A DNA stretch of 64,000 nt from Tolypocladium sp. Sup5 PDA-1 (lineage: Eukaryota > Ascomycota > Sordariomycetes > Hypocreales > Ophiocordycipitaceae). A model generated the notes under the pieces. It saw nothing but the letters and a program-made list of their open reading frames with translations. It was not told the DNA's origin and did no database searches. The position numbers and the translations under genes were made by a program. The number at the start of each line of letters is the position of its first letter. The first letter of the stretch is position 1. Below are positions 55,080 through 64,000 of this stretch, one piece after another. The stretch covers positions 304,699 to 368,698 of the forward strand of contig JPHH03000031.1 of the NCBI GenBank assembly GCA_000750105.3, given 5' to 3'.

Positions 55080-56293
55080 TGCAGTGCAGTGACCCGCCTA
55101 AGCGCCCAAAGGGTTGCCCGGTGTTCTTGCGAAGAGCACTTGCGTGTCCGTCCGTTTCGTTGGCTGCCACTCACGCCTTGCCGTGCAGCGAGGCGGCGCT
55201 TGGCTGGACATGGGCTTGGTGGTCAAAGGCAAGGAGCTTGAGAGCAGGTCAGTGCACCTGAAGCTGAGAGGCCCGGTGCCAACGTCATCACCGGCTCTGC
55301 TGCACGACCCCGCCCCCTCAGCAACCTCCCACCCACCCGGTGTTGCCCCTCGGTCGTCATGGCTCCCGTCACCTACATCCACGGCTGGTGCTGCCCAGAG
55401 GCGTTCCAGTGGTGCTTCATCCCGCTGCATCCCGAATGCTTGTTTTTTGGTGCTTACTCGAGTTTAGCCTAACGTTACCTTGCGAGCTGCCTGTCCGTGT
55501 GTGCGCGACGTCTGGTTGGGCGGAGAGGGGAGCAGAGGAGAGGAGCGAGCGGAGCCCGACAATCAGATGTCACTGTGTCAGTCAGGCAGTAGCCAGCCCA
55601 TTGTGCCCAGGCGTTCACTCGGGGAGGCCAGGCCAGCCAGCCATGCACGGAGCGATATGCCAGGGCGTGGGCGCGTGCTTGTTTGTGCCTTTGCTAGAGG
55701 CGGAAGAGAGCGACCGACGGGTGCCTTGCCCGGGTATCTACCCTGCTAGGACAGTATAGTAATAGGGCGGAAAACAAACAAAGTCGTCATCCGCCACCGC
55801 GCATCATCGTCATGACCTGGATGGGTTGAGTGCCTGGGTTCTCTCTCCCTCGCAGCCACCCCCAACTCGTTGTTCGCTCGTCACGCAGCTCAAGAACAGC
55901 AAGTCAAAGGGAATCGGATCTCCGTGAATCCAAGGTTCAACCCGAGCTCCAAGCTCAACAGCAGGTCCAGGAGCAGCGACGCCGGAGAGCGAGCCCCGCA
56001 CCCGGGATACCGAGGGAGTCCACCCACCAGAGGCCAACCAAAAAAAATAGAGGCGCGCCGTCATCTCCAACAGGGAAGCTCGGAAGCAGCCTTTCGACTA
56101 CCTTCAAATCTTCTTCCCTCTCAAGCTCTAGCCACAGCCTCTCCGTGACGGGAACCGCAACACCAGTGAAGGGGTCTTCGGAGGGGCCTTCTTTTTGCCA
56201 CGCAACGAGATTCGCCAATTCACCACACCTCACCTGGTAGCGTTGGCAGCAGCACCCGTTCTTTGCCGCCCCAGAGCTCGCCCGTCTTCCGCA

Positions 56294-56348
56294 ATGGTTC
56301 TCAGCGGGCTAGTCTCGGTGCCAGGCCGCCGCAGGGCCTCGACTGCTG
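56294..56348 (+). other. Possible alternative first coding exon of the OSBP gene
   Basis: An ATG at 56294 opens MVLSGLVSVPGRRRASTAG, ending at a perfect GTGAGT donor (56349). Spliced to the acceptor CCCGCAG at 56635, it enters the main gene in frame at 56636 (GSARSPTEDG). The phase match and the strong donor support a real exon. The downstream ATG at 56605 has an excellent context (GCCGCCATG), so both starts may be used. Confidence 0.45.
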
Positions 56349-56604
56349 GTGAGTTCCGGGCTCCGTCATCCTCCCTCCCTTCCCCCATCGTGCACCCACC
56401 CCACCACAACTTGAACCAACAACCACCTCCACCTCAACCTCGAGCTCTCCGGAGACGACCACCTCCAAACCTCGAGCGACAGGCCAAGACATGTCCTCCT
56501 CCTGCCCCTTCTCCTCCTCCGCCGCCACCGCCGCCCTCTCACCACGCTGCTTCCTTTCTGCGCGTCGCTCGTTGCTATAGAAGCATTAATTATAGAAAGC
56601 CGCC

Positions 56605-58523
56605 ATGTTGACCAACTGGTTTTCGCAACCCGCAGGCAGCGCCCGGTCTCCAACGGAAGACGGCAGGGTCGCTGACAACGATGACGATACCCAGGTCATG
56701 GAGCTCGACCAGGGCAATGGTGAGATGTCCCCGTCGCCTGCCCAGGGCCTCGAGCCGCACGGCGTCGCGCTGTCACAGGGGCCGCGACGTCTCGGGCAAG
56801 CAGTTGCACAGCAGCAGCTAACAGGCCGTCGTCTGCAGTTCTCTCTCACATCATCTCGCAACTGCGGCCCGGCGCCGACCTCAGTCGCGTCGTCTTGCCC
56901 ACATTCATTCTAGAGCCCCGGAGCATGCTCGAGCGGATAACCAAGTTCGTCGCACTCCCCGACGTCCCCGCGCCCTTCTCACCTGCTGACCCGTCGCTTC
57001 CGCAGCTTCATGTGCCACCCCGAGATGCTCCTCCACATCCCCACGATAGACGACCCCGTCGAGCGCTTCGTCTCCGTTGTCAAGTTCTACCTCAGTGGCT
57101 GGCATATTCGCCCTCCGTTCGTAACCCCGCCCGGCGCGACCGGCGCAAGGACAGCCGCGGGAGTCATATGACTAACATTCACCAGAGGCGTCAAGAAGCC
57201 CCTCAACCCGATCCTCGGCGAAATATTCACCTGCTACTGGGACCTCGACGACCAGAAGCGGGCCTACTACATCTCCGAACAGACCTCGCACCACCCGCCC
57301 AAGTCCAGCTACTTCTACATGGCCCCCGAGCACCACATCCGGATCGACGGAACGTTGAAGCCACGGAGCAGATTCCTTGGCAACTCGGCTGCTAGTCTTA
57401 TGGAGGGGATTGCTTTTCTGAGCTTTTTGAACAGGGGCAAGGACCCGGACAAGGGCGAGCAATAGTCGGTGGCGCCTTTCGGCTGGCTGGAAGCTGCAAA
57501 ATGCTGACTTTGACTACAGCGTCATTACACAACCCAATATGTACGCGCGCGGCATCTTGTTCGGCAAGATGAAGTATGAGCTTGGCGACCACAGCTTCGT
57601 TCGCTGCCCCGAGCTCGACCTGACGGCCGACGTCGACTTCAAGACCAAGGGCTGGGTTGGCGGCACGTACAATGCCATCGGCGGAGTCATAAAGAGAGAG
57701 AGCACGGGCGAGGTTCTCTATGAACTCTCTGGTCTGTGGAGCGATGAGATGTTCATTAAGAATGTGGCGGCAAGTATCCCATCCTAGTTCCGCTGTTTGT
57801 TCAGGGACGCTAACACGTCTGGTACAGACTGGCCACAGGGAAATGTTCTTCAACGCGACGAGGTCAAAGCCCAGCTCGCCAAAGGTCCGGCCCATCAACG
57901 AGCAGGACGAGCGCGAGTCGCAGAGGCTGTGGGAAAACACCGCCAAGGCCGTCAAGGAGCGAAACCATGAGATTGCGACGGACGAAAAGACCAAGATCGA
58001 AGACCGGCAACGGGAGGAAGCCGCCAGTAGAGCACGGGACGACGTCGAGTGGCACCCCCGGCTGTTCCGGAGAGTCCAGGGAGGTCCCGGCGGGGCCGAG
58101 GAGGGCGAAGAGGACCTGGAGTGGATCATCAATGCGGCTGTGTAAGTACCACGGGTTGAGGACTACGGACATGCTCCTAACGGCTTTTACAGAGACTCGT
58201 CGGCACCGCCCGAGACGCAGACCAAGCAGATCCTGTCGATATACCCGGTAGTGGACGGCCAGAAGCTGAACCAAGACAACGCAATCCCCCCGCGAAAGGC
58301 CGATGACGAGCCGGCTGCGAACGATGCGCAGCCAAACGACAAGTCCGAAGAGAGCCTCATCGACTTTGGCGGCGACGATGCGCCCGCAGCCCAACCGCCT
58401 GCAAAGAAGCCAGACGTCATCGAGGACCTGCTCTCTTCGACCGGCAAGCCAGCCGAGGGGCCACTGATTGACTTTACGCAAGAGATGAAGAAGGATCTGC
58501 CACAGGGTGACAGCAAGGCCTAG
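56605..58523 (+). CDS. Oxysterol-binding-protein-related lipid transfer protein (Osh6/Osh7 type)
   Basis: Seven exons, 56605-56719, 56839-56944, 57006-57116, 57186-57464, 57520-57769, 57828-58141 and 58193-58523, give about 501 residues. The ORD fold is complete: LPTFILEPRSMLERITN, HIRPPGVKKPLNPILGE, the family signature EQTSHHPP (about 142-149), PNMYARGILFG, and the helical DERESQRLW...KIEDRQRE segment. An Asp/Pro-rich C-terminal tail has a repeated LIDF motif. Family knowledge: Osh6/7 proteins carry phosphatidylserine, and related ORPs sterol, in exchange for PI4P at ER-plasma membrane contacts. No PH or FFAT motif is visible. Several splice donors are unusual: GTTCGT twice, GTCGGT once, and the intron after exon 5 appears to begin GCAAGT. 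These were deduced from protein continuity, so exon ends carry some uncertainty. The N-terminus may alternatively start at 56294. Confidence 0.87.
57770..57827 (+). other. Predicted GC-AG intron in the OSBP gene
   Basis: A join in phase 0 requires GCG | GCAAGT...TACAG | ACT, giving FIKNVATGHREMFF. The nearest GT donor, 4 nt downstream, shifts the frame out of the conserved region. GCAAGT is the consensus of the rare GC-AG class. Confidence 0.7.
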
Positions 58524-59001
58524 GTCGCGGCTCACTCAAGGAGAAACTTGCGTGAGAAGATTGGCGTTTTTTGCTGTTTGGCTCCCGGAAAAGACATGGG
58601 CAGGCTGGGCAGCATGTTTGGGGCATAATAGCACGGGGACCGGAGCTGGGCTACCATAAAACGGATACCATTGTACACATCTGCATGTCGCATGCTGTGG
58701 GCTCGACAGTGAGTCCAAGGGCTTCAACGCCGGGCACGACGACAGAGAAGGCAGGAGAAGACAAGAGACTCCTTGTTTTTGGGAAAACTTCCAATTGGAT
58801 TTCATATCAAGGTACATGCCAGGAATCGTCGAAACATGACATCAATGCGTTTTACCCTGCAATATAAACCGTTCCTGAACGCCGCTTCTCCGCAAAATTA
58901 TTCCATCTGGAATTCCATCTTGACCTCAATCTTGGCCTCCATCTTGACCCTTGGCACCGTAAATGCCAGATACACGCAAGGAAGCATCACGACGATGCGC
59001 C
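58524..59001. other. Convergent spacer OSBP gene/U2AF35
   Basis: 478 bp of 3' flanks; no gene was seen. Confidence 0.6.
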
Positions 59002-59789
59002 TCACCTCCGTCTCGTGGGCTCGGGCGTCGGTGACCGGCTGACGCTCCGCTCGTCGCGGCCGCGCAGCTTGAGCCACTTCTTAGTGCTGAGCGTCAGGTC
59101 CCTGTCGAGCTCCTCGCTGGGGTTCTTGCGATGGATGAAGTTGCAGAAGCCGCCGCGGACGCAGCCCTCGCCCGAGTTGAGGCGGCAGCAGGCCTCGCGG
59201 AAGTCGGTGACGGGGCTGAGCTCGCAGTATATGGGGCGGCCGGCGTACCACCTGCTGTTGAGGGTGTCGCAGGCCTGCTGGGCGGATTCTTCGTACTTGA
59301 AGCGGGCGTAGACGTTGCCGATGAGGTCTGCGAAGAGGAACAAGTCAGTATTTAACATGCTTGCAAGACGAGAGGGGTGGGGCGGGGGGACATACGGTCA
59401 TTGTTGTTGTCGCAGACGACGAGCTCTTCCAGCTCGCCGTACTTGCACAGCTCGCACCAAATGTCCTCGTAGAAGGCGTCGAAGTGGTTTTGCAGCTGCG
59501 AGGGGTTCATGCGGTTCTTGGGGTCGTACGAGGGGTTCTGGTAGAGGTTGGGCATGAGGATGGTCTGGCTGTACGATGGCTTGACGTGCTTTCGCGAGCA
59601 GCGATCGCCATGGCGGCAGGCGCCGATTTTCTATCGTTTCGCAAGGCAAGCAGTTAGCAATCTCGCGCTTCAGCAACGAACCATCACGCGATGGAGAACA
59701 AGCAGCTGCGGGCGCGGACTTACAAAGTAGAAGGAGCAGTTGACCTTGTCGAGCTCGGTGCCGAAGATGGAGGCGAGGAAGTTGGCCAT
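59002..59789 (-). CDS. Splicing factor U2AF 35 kDa (small) subunit
   Basis: Three minus-strand exons, 59789-59724, 59630-59396 and 59327-59002, give about 208 residues (fission yeast U2AF23 is 216). The order is the classic one. First comes CCCH zinc finger 1, completed by splicing exon 1 to exon 2 (CSFYF | KIGACRHGDRCSRKH, residues 18-37). Next is the UHM/RRM with NLYQNPSYDPKNR and FDAFYEDIWCELCKYGELEELVVCDN. Then GNVYARFKYEESAQQAC and zinc finger 2 (CRLNSGEGCVRGGFCNFIH). The arginine/serine tail is short (RSVSRSPTPEPTRRR) compared with the human RS domain. The factor recognises the AG at 3' splice sites with U2AF65. It is divergent from the NADAR gene. Confidence 0.95.
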
Positions 59790-60316
59790 TTTCGGGGATG
59801 CAGTTCGGGGTTTTGAGGGGGTGGCAGGACGTGAGAGAGTCGCTGGGGTGGTTGATGATGAGTGTAGATATTCTGAAGGAGAGATTTGGGGATGTAGCCT
59901 TGCGCCACAGATATGAGGCTGAGTCACGTGCGTGGCTGATTTGTCAGGGGTGTGGAATCTCGAGGCTTCTGTCCAGAACTCGAGTCGCAGATTGACCAAT
60001 TACCAGCCGTTACCCCAGATTCCAGACATTCCCACCCACTGCCGATTCTCAAATCCGTTTTCTTAAGCCATCGGACGTGCTGCTTTTGGCCATCGTTTCC
60101 CTCCATATCTGAGATTTATGCCATCTCGCGGCTCCTACCGTGTCTCTGGCAGTCGTTCTCTTCGCTCTGACTCACTAACTGTGGAATATTAGGTTGACAA
60201 ATGCAGGCGCCATGAAAGTTCTTGCGGTCGTCGGCAATATAAGGTAGGACAACGTTCTATACACGTTCTCGCGGTGATTTCGTAGACAAATAATACTGCT
60301 TCCTACAGAAATCGTG
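59790..60316. promoter_or_regulatory. Divergent promoter U2AF35/NADAR gene
   Basis: 527 bp between opposite start codons, with a TCACGTG E-box at 59924-59930 and a CCAAT near 59996. A pyrimidine-rich stretch lies before the NADAR start. Confidence 0.45.
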
Positions 60317-61063
60317 ATGTCATCCAAAACAAAGACGAGGGTCAAGGCCATCGGACCTGGCTCGTCGTCTGCTTATCGGGATCAAGAGTCAGACGACGAC
60401 GCTCCTCTCTTTTTCCACATGCCCAAGAAAAAATATGGCGATTTCTGCCAATGGCACCCATCTGTGTTTACCTTTTCCAAGGAGGAAATCTCCCAGCTTG
60501 TTGGGCACGTCGTCGACGACTCGGACACCGACGGCGCAGCCTCCATCACGGTCAACGGCGCGGAGCAGTTCATGATGTACTGCAAGGCCGCCCGATTCGG
60601 CGACGCCGAAACGCAAATACGCGTCCTCAATACCACAAGCCCAAAGGAGCAAAAGAGGCTTGACAAGCAGACCGCCGGCTTCACGAACGAGAGCTGGGAC
60701 GAGGTCAAGAGCGCCGTGGTCGAGGCGGGCAACATGGCCAAGTTTGGGCAGAACCCACGCCTGGGGCGCAAACTCATGGCTTCGGGTGGCAGGCTGATCT
60801 GCGAGGCGGCGTCCAACGATCGAGTATGGGGGGTTGGGTATGCGGCGCACAGGGCGATGCCGATGAGGAAGCATTGGGGAGAGAACCGCTTGGGAAAGGC
60901 GTTGATGACGGTGCGGGAGAGGCTGAGAAGGGAGGAAGGAGGCAAAGGAGCCGTGGGAGCGATGGGAACAATGACTCGGTTGCAGCCGTACAGCATTTGC
61001 AATGTTGTTGTCGCCGTCCATCGCAGCATCGCCTGGCCCCCTATTGTCGTTGCTCTATGCTAG
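60317..61063 (+). CDS. NADAR-domain protein (YbiA-like)
   Basis: A single exon of about 248 residues. After a short basic/acidic leader, the domain starts at FCQWHPSVFTF. It shows AEQFMMYCKAARFGD (about 75-90), the AGFTNESWDEVK segment and GRKLMASGGRLICEAASNDRVWGVG, then ENRLGKALMTVRERLR. These are the core blocks of the NADAR/DUF1768 superfamily (PF08719). Characterised members such as E. coli YbiA and related proteins act as N-glycosidases on riboflavin-pathway intermediates or ADP-ribosyl-guanine adducts; the substrate here is unknown. The WHPS and AEQ...K residues expected for the pocket are present. The last about 45 residues after RREEGGKG are not family-like and may be an idiosyncratic tail or read-through of an unrecognised intron. 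The ATG at 60317 is used; a preceding in-frame GTG is not a start in fungi. Confidence 0.82.
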   Translation: MSSKTKTRVKAIGPGSSSAYRDQESDDDAPLFFHMPKKKYGDFCQWHPSVFTFSKEEISQLVGHVVDDSDTDGAASITVNGAEQFMMYCKAARFGDAETQIRVLNTTSPKEQKRLDKQTAGFTNESWDEVKSAVVEAGNMAKFGQNPRLGRKLMASGGRLICEAASNDRVWGVGYAAHRAMPMRKHWGENRLGKALMTVRERLRREEGGKGAVGAMGTMTRLQPYSICNVVVAVHRSIAWPPIVVALC

Positions 61064-61794
61064 CCCTGCTTGTTGCCGAGTTCGCGAGGCTTGGATAGCT
61101 CCCTATAGCGTGCGAGCTTCTCCCTTAGCCATATGCTGCTTCATTAAGGGCATCGTTTAATATCAACGAAAATGATTGTCTTTGGTGGAATTGGTTGATG
61201 TTGCAGATGGGAGAAATAGGGATCCCACTTGCATCCCAGTTCAAGGTTGACATCCTAGGAAGTCGCTACCCTATTTGCCTATGGCGTTGCGGCACAGGTC
61301 CTGCGCTAATCCGTAGCTCCTACTTCTGCATTCGCAAGGTGCCACCAATGGAATGTAACAAGAGGAAGCAGCTACCCATTCGAAACACCCGAGAGCCGAG
61401 TGCCGCTTGCATGTCTTCCATCAGTATCAATTCAATATAAGGCAGCTTCTTCAACGTATCCTCAGCACCTCAAGCTACAAAATGTCGACAATGCACAGCT
61501 GACGAGCAACGGCGCCGCTGGCAGGGTAGGAGTCGAGTCGACAGGGGATCCGTGCGGTAGCGCGCGCACCCACATGGAGCTCCGCATGGACAATGGAGTC
61601 CATCCCCCGACTCTCCAACAATATCGACACCCCTTTGCGCGATCCGTGCAGCTACGACAAGAAGACACGACAGCGCGCACACCACCCATCGCCCGTCGAC
61701 GACAAGCAATGCTTTCGCAAACACCATAATAGCCTGCGCCAGACCTACCGCGCCGTTATACCCCTCTTCGGCGCTGCGCCCACTGCTGCCTCCC
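61064..61794. other. Spacer between the NADAR and ELMO genes
   Basis: 731 bp; no supported gene. Probably the promoter and leader of the ELMO gene. Confidence 0.55.
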
Positions 61795-63915
61795 ATGGAC
61801 CAAGCCGACATCCCAGCGCTGCTGTCGCGGCTGGCCAGCGACGAAGATGCAGTCCGCAAGATGGCCGTTTTCAAGCTGCAGAACTCGATCAACGACCCAG
61901 CCTTCGCCGACGTCTTCATATCTACGGGCGGCCTCCTCGTCCTGCGCCGGTTGATCATGGACTCTGGCGGCAATACCCTCGCCTACTCGCTCCAGAGTTT
62001 GACGCGCCTGCTCGAGGTCGACATGGGGTGGGAGATCTTCGAGGGCTCGACGGCGACTGACCTCGTCGAACGAGTCGTCGAGCTGATTGTCACGAACCCG
62101 CTGGTTAATATCCTCAGGGGCGCAATGTCCATTCTCGTCGCGCTCGTCAGCCACTCCCAATCCAACGGCCTCGGCAACTCGCTGGGCTCGACGCCAGGCA
62201 CGTTTGGCTTCCGCGCCCTCAAGCCCGCCGTCGCCGTCTATCCGCAGTTCTTCGAGCTGGTGATTCAGCAATTGCAGAGCGCCGATCACGCGCTGTGTGC
62301 GAATGCGCTCATGCTCATCAATGCACTGATACGCGATGCGATTTCGACCAGTGCCGTAGAGACCAATGGCAGATCAAATGGGAGCGGCGGGGAGGAGTGG
62401 GCGAAGCTCGTCAAGCGCCTGCAGGACCTGGGCCTCGTCAAAGCCGTCTATAAACTCATGCAGAGCTCTGCGCTGCAAGACCTTGCGCACCCAATGCTCG
62501 AGTTCCAGTCCTTGAGCAAGGTCTTGATACGGAAATGGCGAGAGGTTAGAGTCGACTTGGAACGACCAGAACACAGACGGTCCTTGAAGAGCATACACCT
62601 AGCGAGTGCGCCAGATCGGGCCACTGTCAATGGAGCTTCCAGAGACGAACAGAGTGAGGCGGGCAAAAAGAAGCACAACCCAGAGAAATGGAGGAGACTC
62701 GGCTTCGAGACTGAGAGCCCCGCGCAAGAGTTCGAGACGACCGGTTACCTGGGCATGATGGACATGGCAGACTACGTACGGAAGCACGAGGACGCCTTTC
62801 AGAAGCTGCTGCTCGAGCAGGCTACGAGGCCTGGGGCAGAACGCTGCCCGGTGGCTCGGGCCAGTTTGGCGGTGACGATGATTCTGTACGAACATTTCGA
62901 AATCGACAAGACAGATTTGGAAGACACCAAGGGATACCAGGGGATGGAGATGAAGGACCAGGGCAAGCTGTTCCGGCCACTGCTGCTCCAGTGGTCACGA
63001 TTGCACACGGCGGGTTTGCAGGGCTTCTTCCGCGTGTGGAAGGCTACGGGTGCTGAGCAGGACGATTTCGGCAAGGTGGCCGAGCTGGCACGGATTCTGA
63101 TCGACCAGGTCGTGGGGCAGGCAACCCGAACAAAGGACATACTCGAGGTCGAAGACGACATACAAGAGTACGACATTGGCCGCCTGCGCGAGCTGCAAAT
63201 GGAGCTCTTGGAGCTGGCGTTTGATGACACGTGGGGTCAACACCTCCACCAGGTCCGAGAGGTGCTGAAACAGGAGGCACTGCAGTTCGTCAAGGAACAA
63301 AGAGTGCGCTGCCTCCTGCAAGGATCGTGGTTCACGAAACCATCGCCGAGGCGAGACACCATCGTGGCATCGACTTCTTGGAGATTCGCCAAGCTGTCGC
63401 ACAACCGCCGATATCTGCATTACGCCGACTTCGAGCAGCAGATGGCACAAGACCCCGGCCTGGATAGCTTGACGGAGAAGGTGGACCTAAGCACCATCAG
63501 CTCGGTCGTCTCCAACGTGTCGGCACCCAATGACGATTCGAAGAGCACCGCCAGCGTCTCTACGGTGCAGAACCTGACTAGCAACCCGAAAGCGACGACC
63601 AAGATTACGATATACAGCTATGCAAACGCAGCCGAGGCGGCCAAAGGTGAAGCGACGCAGGAGTTCCCGATCCTGACGCTGTGGCCCGTGAGCCACAGTC
63701 TGGCATCCGAGTGGCTGGACGGGCTGCTGCTGCTGCTCAACCAGGCGCCAATCACGGCGGAGACGAGCAAGCTGATCGGCTTGGTTAGCGACTACGGGCT
63801 GAAGATCCGGTTGCTGAACGTGAGGATGGATTCGGCGTTTGAGGGGCCGCCGCCGGGAGCTGGCGTGGTGCCGAGCAGAGACGGGCTGGACGAGGATTAT
63901 TTCTTTGAGGTGTAG
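61795..63915 (+). CDS. ELMO-domain (engulfment and cell motility) protein
   Basis: One uninterrupted exon of 706 residues. Residues about 1-180 are an ARM-like helical repeat region (ALLSRLASDEDAVRKMAVFKLQ...LVLRRLIMDSGGNTLAYSLQSLTRLLEV), matching the ELMO_ARM module. About 297-490 form the ELMO domain: KWRRLGFE, GYLGMMDMADYV, CPVARASLAVTMILYEHF and a QGFFRVWKATG segment. A PH-like domain occupies about 505-650, starting VRCLLQGSWF with WRFAKLSHNRRYLHY. The C-terminus is short and ends DYFFEV. Family knowledge: animal ELMO works with DOCK-family guanine nucleotide exchange factors to activate Rac. Fungal counterparts are presumed to act with the fungal DOCK protein in polarity or stress signalling; that partner is not in this window. 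The start MDQADIPALL at 61795 fits the ARM region. Confidence 0.88.
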   Translation: MDQADIPALLSRLASDEDAVRKMAVFKLQNSINDPAFADVFISTGGLLVLRRLIMDSGGNTLAYSLQSLTRLLEVDMGWEIFEGSTATDLVERVVELIVTNPLVNILRGAMSILVALVSHSQSNGLGNSLGSTPGTFGFRALKPAVAVYPQFFELVIQQLQSADHALCANALMLINALIRDAISTSAVETNGRSNGSGGEEWAKLVKRLQDLGLVKAVYKLMQSSALQDLAHPMLEFQSLSKVLIRKWREVRVDLERPEHRRSLKSIHLASAPDRATVNGASRDEQSEAGKKKHNPEKWRRLGFETESPAQEFETTGYLGMMDMADYVRKHEDAFQKLLLEQATRPGAERCPVARASLAVTMILYEHFEIDKTDLEDTKGYQGMEMKDQGKLFRPLLLQWSRLHTAGLQGFFRVWKATGAEQDDFGKVAELARILIDQVVGQATRTKDILEVEDDIQEYDIGRLRELQMELLELAFDDTWGQHLHQVREVLKQEALQFVKEQRVRCLLQGSWFTKPSPRRDTIVASTSWRFAKLSHNRRYLHYADFEQQMAQDPGLDSLTEKVDLSTISSVVSNVSAPNDDSKSTASVSTVQNLTSNPKATTKITIYSYANAAEAAKGEATQEFPILTLWPVSHSLASEWLDGLLLLLNQAPITAETSKLIGLVSDYGLKIRLLNVRMDSAFEGPPPGAGVVPSRDGLDEDYFFEV

Positions 63916-64000
63916 GAGGACATCATGTGTCGGCGTCGGTGTGCGGCTTCATCTCTTTTTTTTGCTCTGTTCTGTGTTATGCGTTTCCATATACCCCCCC

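Larger units (their letters stand above)
54584..56604. other. Intergenic 2 kb before the OSBP gene
   Basis: No independent gene was seen. It includes a dispersed-motif cluster at 55047-55079, a possible alternative first exon at 56294-56348, and a CT/CCG-rich stretch (56480-56550). Confidence 0.55.

Noticed and set aside
60211..60330. Upstream exon for the NADAR gene starting MKVLAVVGNIR with an apparent intron
   Set aside because: Splicing at the visible GTAGG donor and CTACAG acceptor enters a frame different from the NADAR domain, so the ATG at 60317 is kept.
1..64000. Secondary-metabolite or defence gene cluster
   Set aside because: All confidently recognised genes are conserved housekeeping or regulatory genes. 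There is no PKS, NRPS, terpene synthase, NLR or transporter grouping.

Overview
The window is nuclear DNA of a filamentous ascomycete (Pezizomycotina). The gene content and protein wording suggest Sordariomycetes, most likely Hypocreales, but the species cannot be read from the sequence. The reasons are eukaryotic genes with short introns (about 50-80 nt, mostly GTAAGT/GTGAGT donors), a Seb1/Msn2-type C2H2 stress regulator, a Crh-type GPI-anchored cell-wall transglycosidase, an LSD1-HMG-box fusion, and moderately GC-rich DNA with broad intergenic gaps. I could model twenty protein-coding genes at exon level. I found no tRNA, rRNA, CRISPR array or intact transposon.

Layout. Positions 1-15.5 kb are dense housekeeping: UBE2W-like E2, VPS33, LSD1/KDM1, then ATP3 (minus) divergent from TOP1 (plus), then a Crh-type GH16 enzyme (minus) convergent with TOP1. 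Positions 15.5-25.3 kb are a gene desert of about 10 kb with no credible coding region. It is rich in short TACGGAGTA/TCCGTAC-type palindromes and leads into the complex 5' leader of the MSN2/seb1 gene (25.85-27.67 kb). After a 2.9 kb gap come DPH6 (diphthamide synthesis), a DUF202 membrane protein and the Hcs1/SMUBP2-like helicase. A second gene-poor gap lies at 37.4-41.1 kb. From 41 to 64 kb there follow an unrecognised coiled-coil protein, OCT1 (minus) divergent from a MICOS MIC26/27 subunit (plus), DUS2 (minus), an unrecognised protein of about 1,116 residues, an Osh6/7-type lipid-transfer protein, U2AF35 (minus) divergent from a NADAR-domain protein (plus), and an ELMO-domain protein.

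How the genes relate. This is not a pathway cluster: no polyketide synthase, NRPS or other secondary-metabolism core enzyme is present. The only functional pairing is OCT1/MIC26-27, two mitochondrial genes sharing one divergent promoter. Three divergent promoters (ATP3/TOP1, OCT1/MIC27, U2AF35/NADAR) each carry a TCACGTG E-box.

Most interesting signals. (1) A dispersed family of small hairpin-forming palindromes confined to intergenic DNA. (2) The 10 kb desert plus the uORF- and intron-bearing leader of the stress regulator. (3) An apparent GC-AG intron, three weak donors and an in-frame alternative first exon in the OSBP gene. (4) An LSD1 that lacks the CoREST-binding Tower and has a disordered insert elsewhere. 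(5) A 39-nt perfect pyrimidine/purine alternation (Z-DNA-prone) between convergent TOP1 and the Crh gene. (6) A NADAR-family gene in a fungal housekeeping neighbourhood. I did not find a clearly new multi-gene system.
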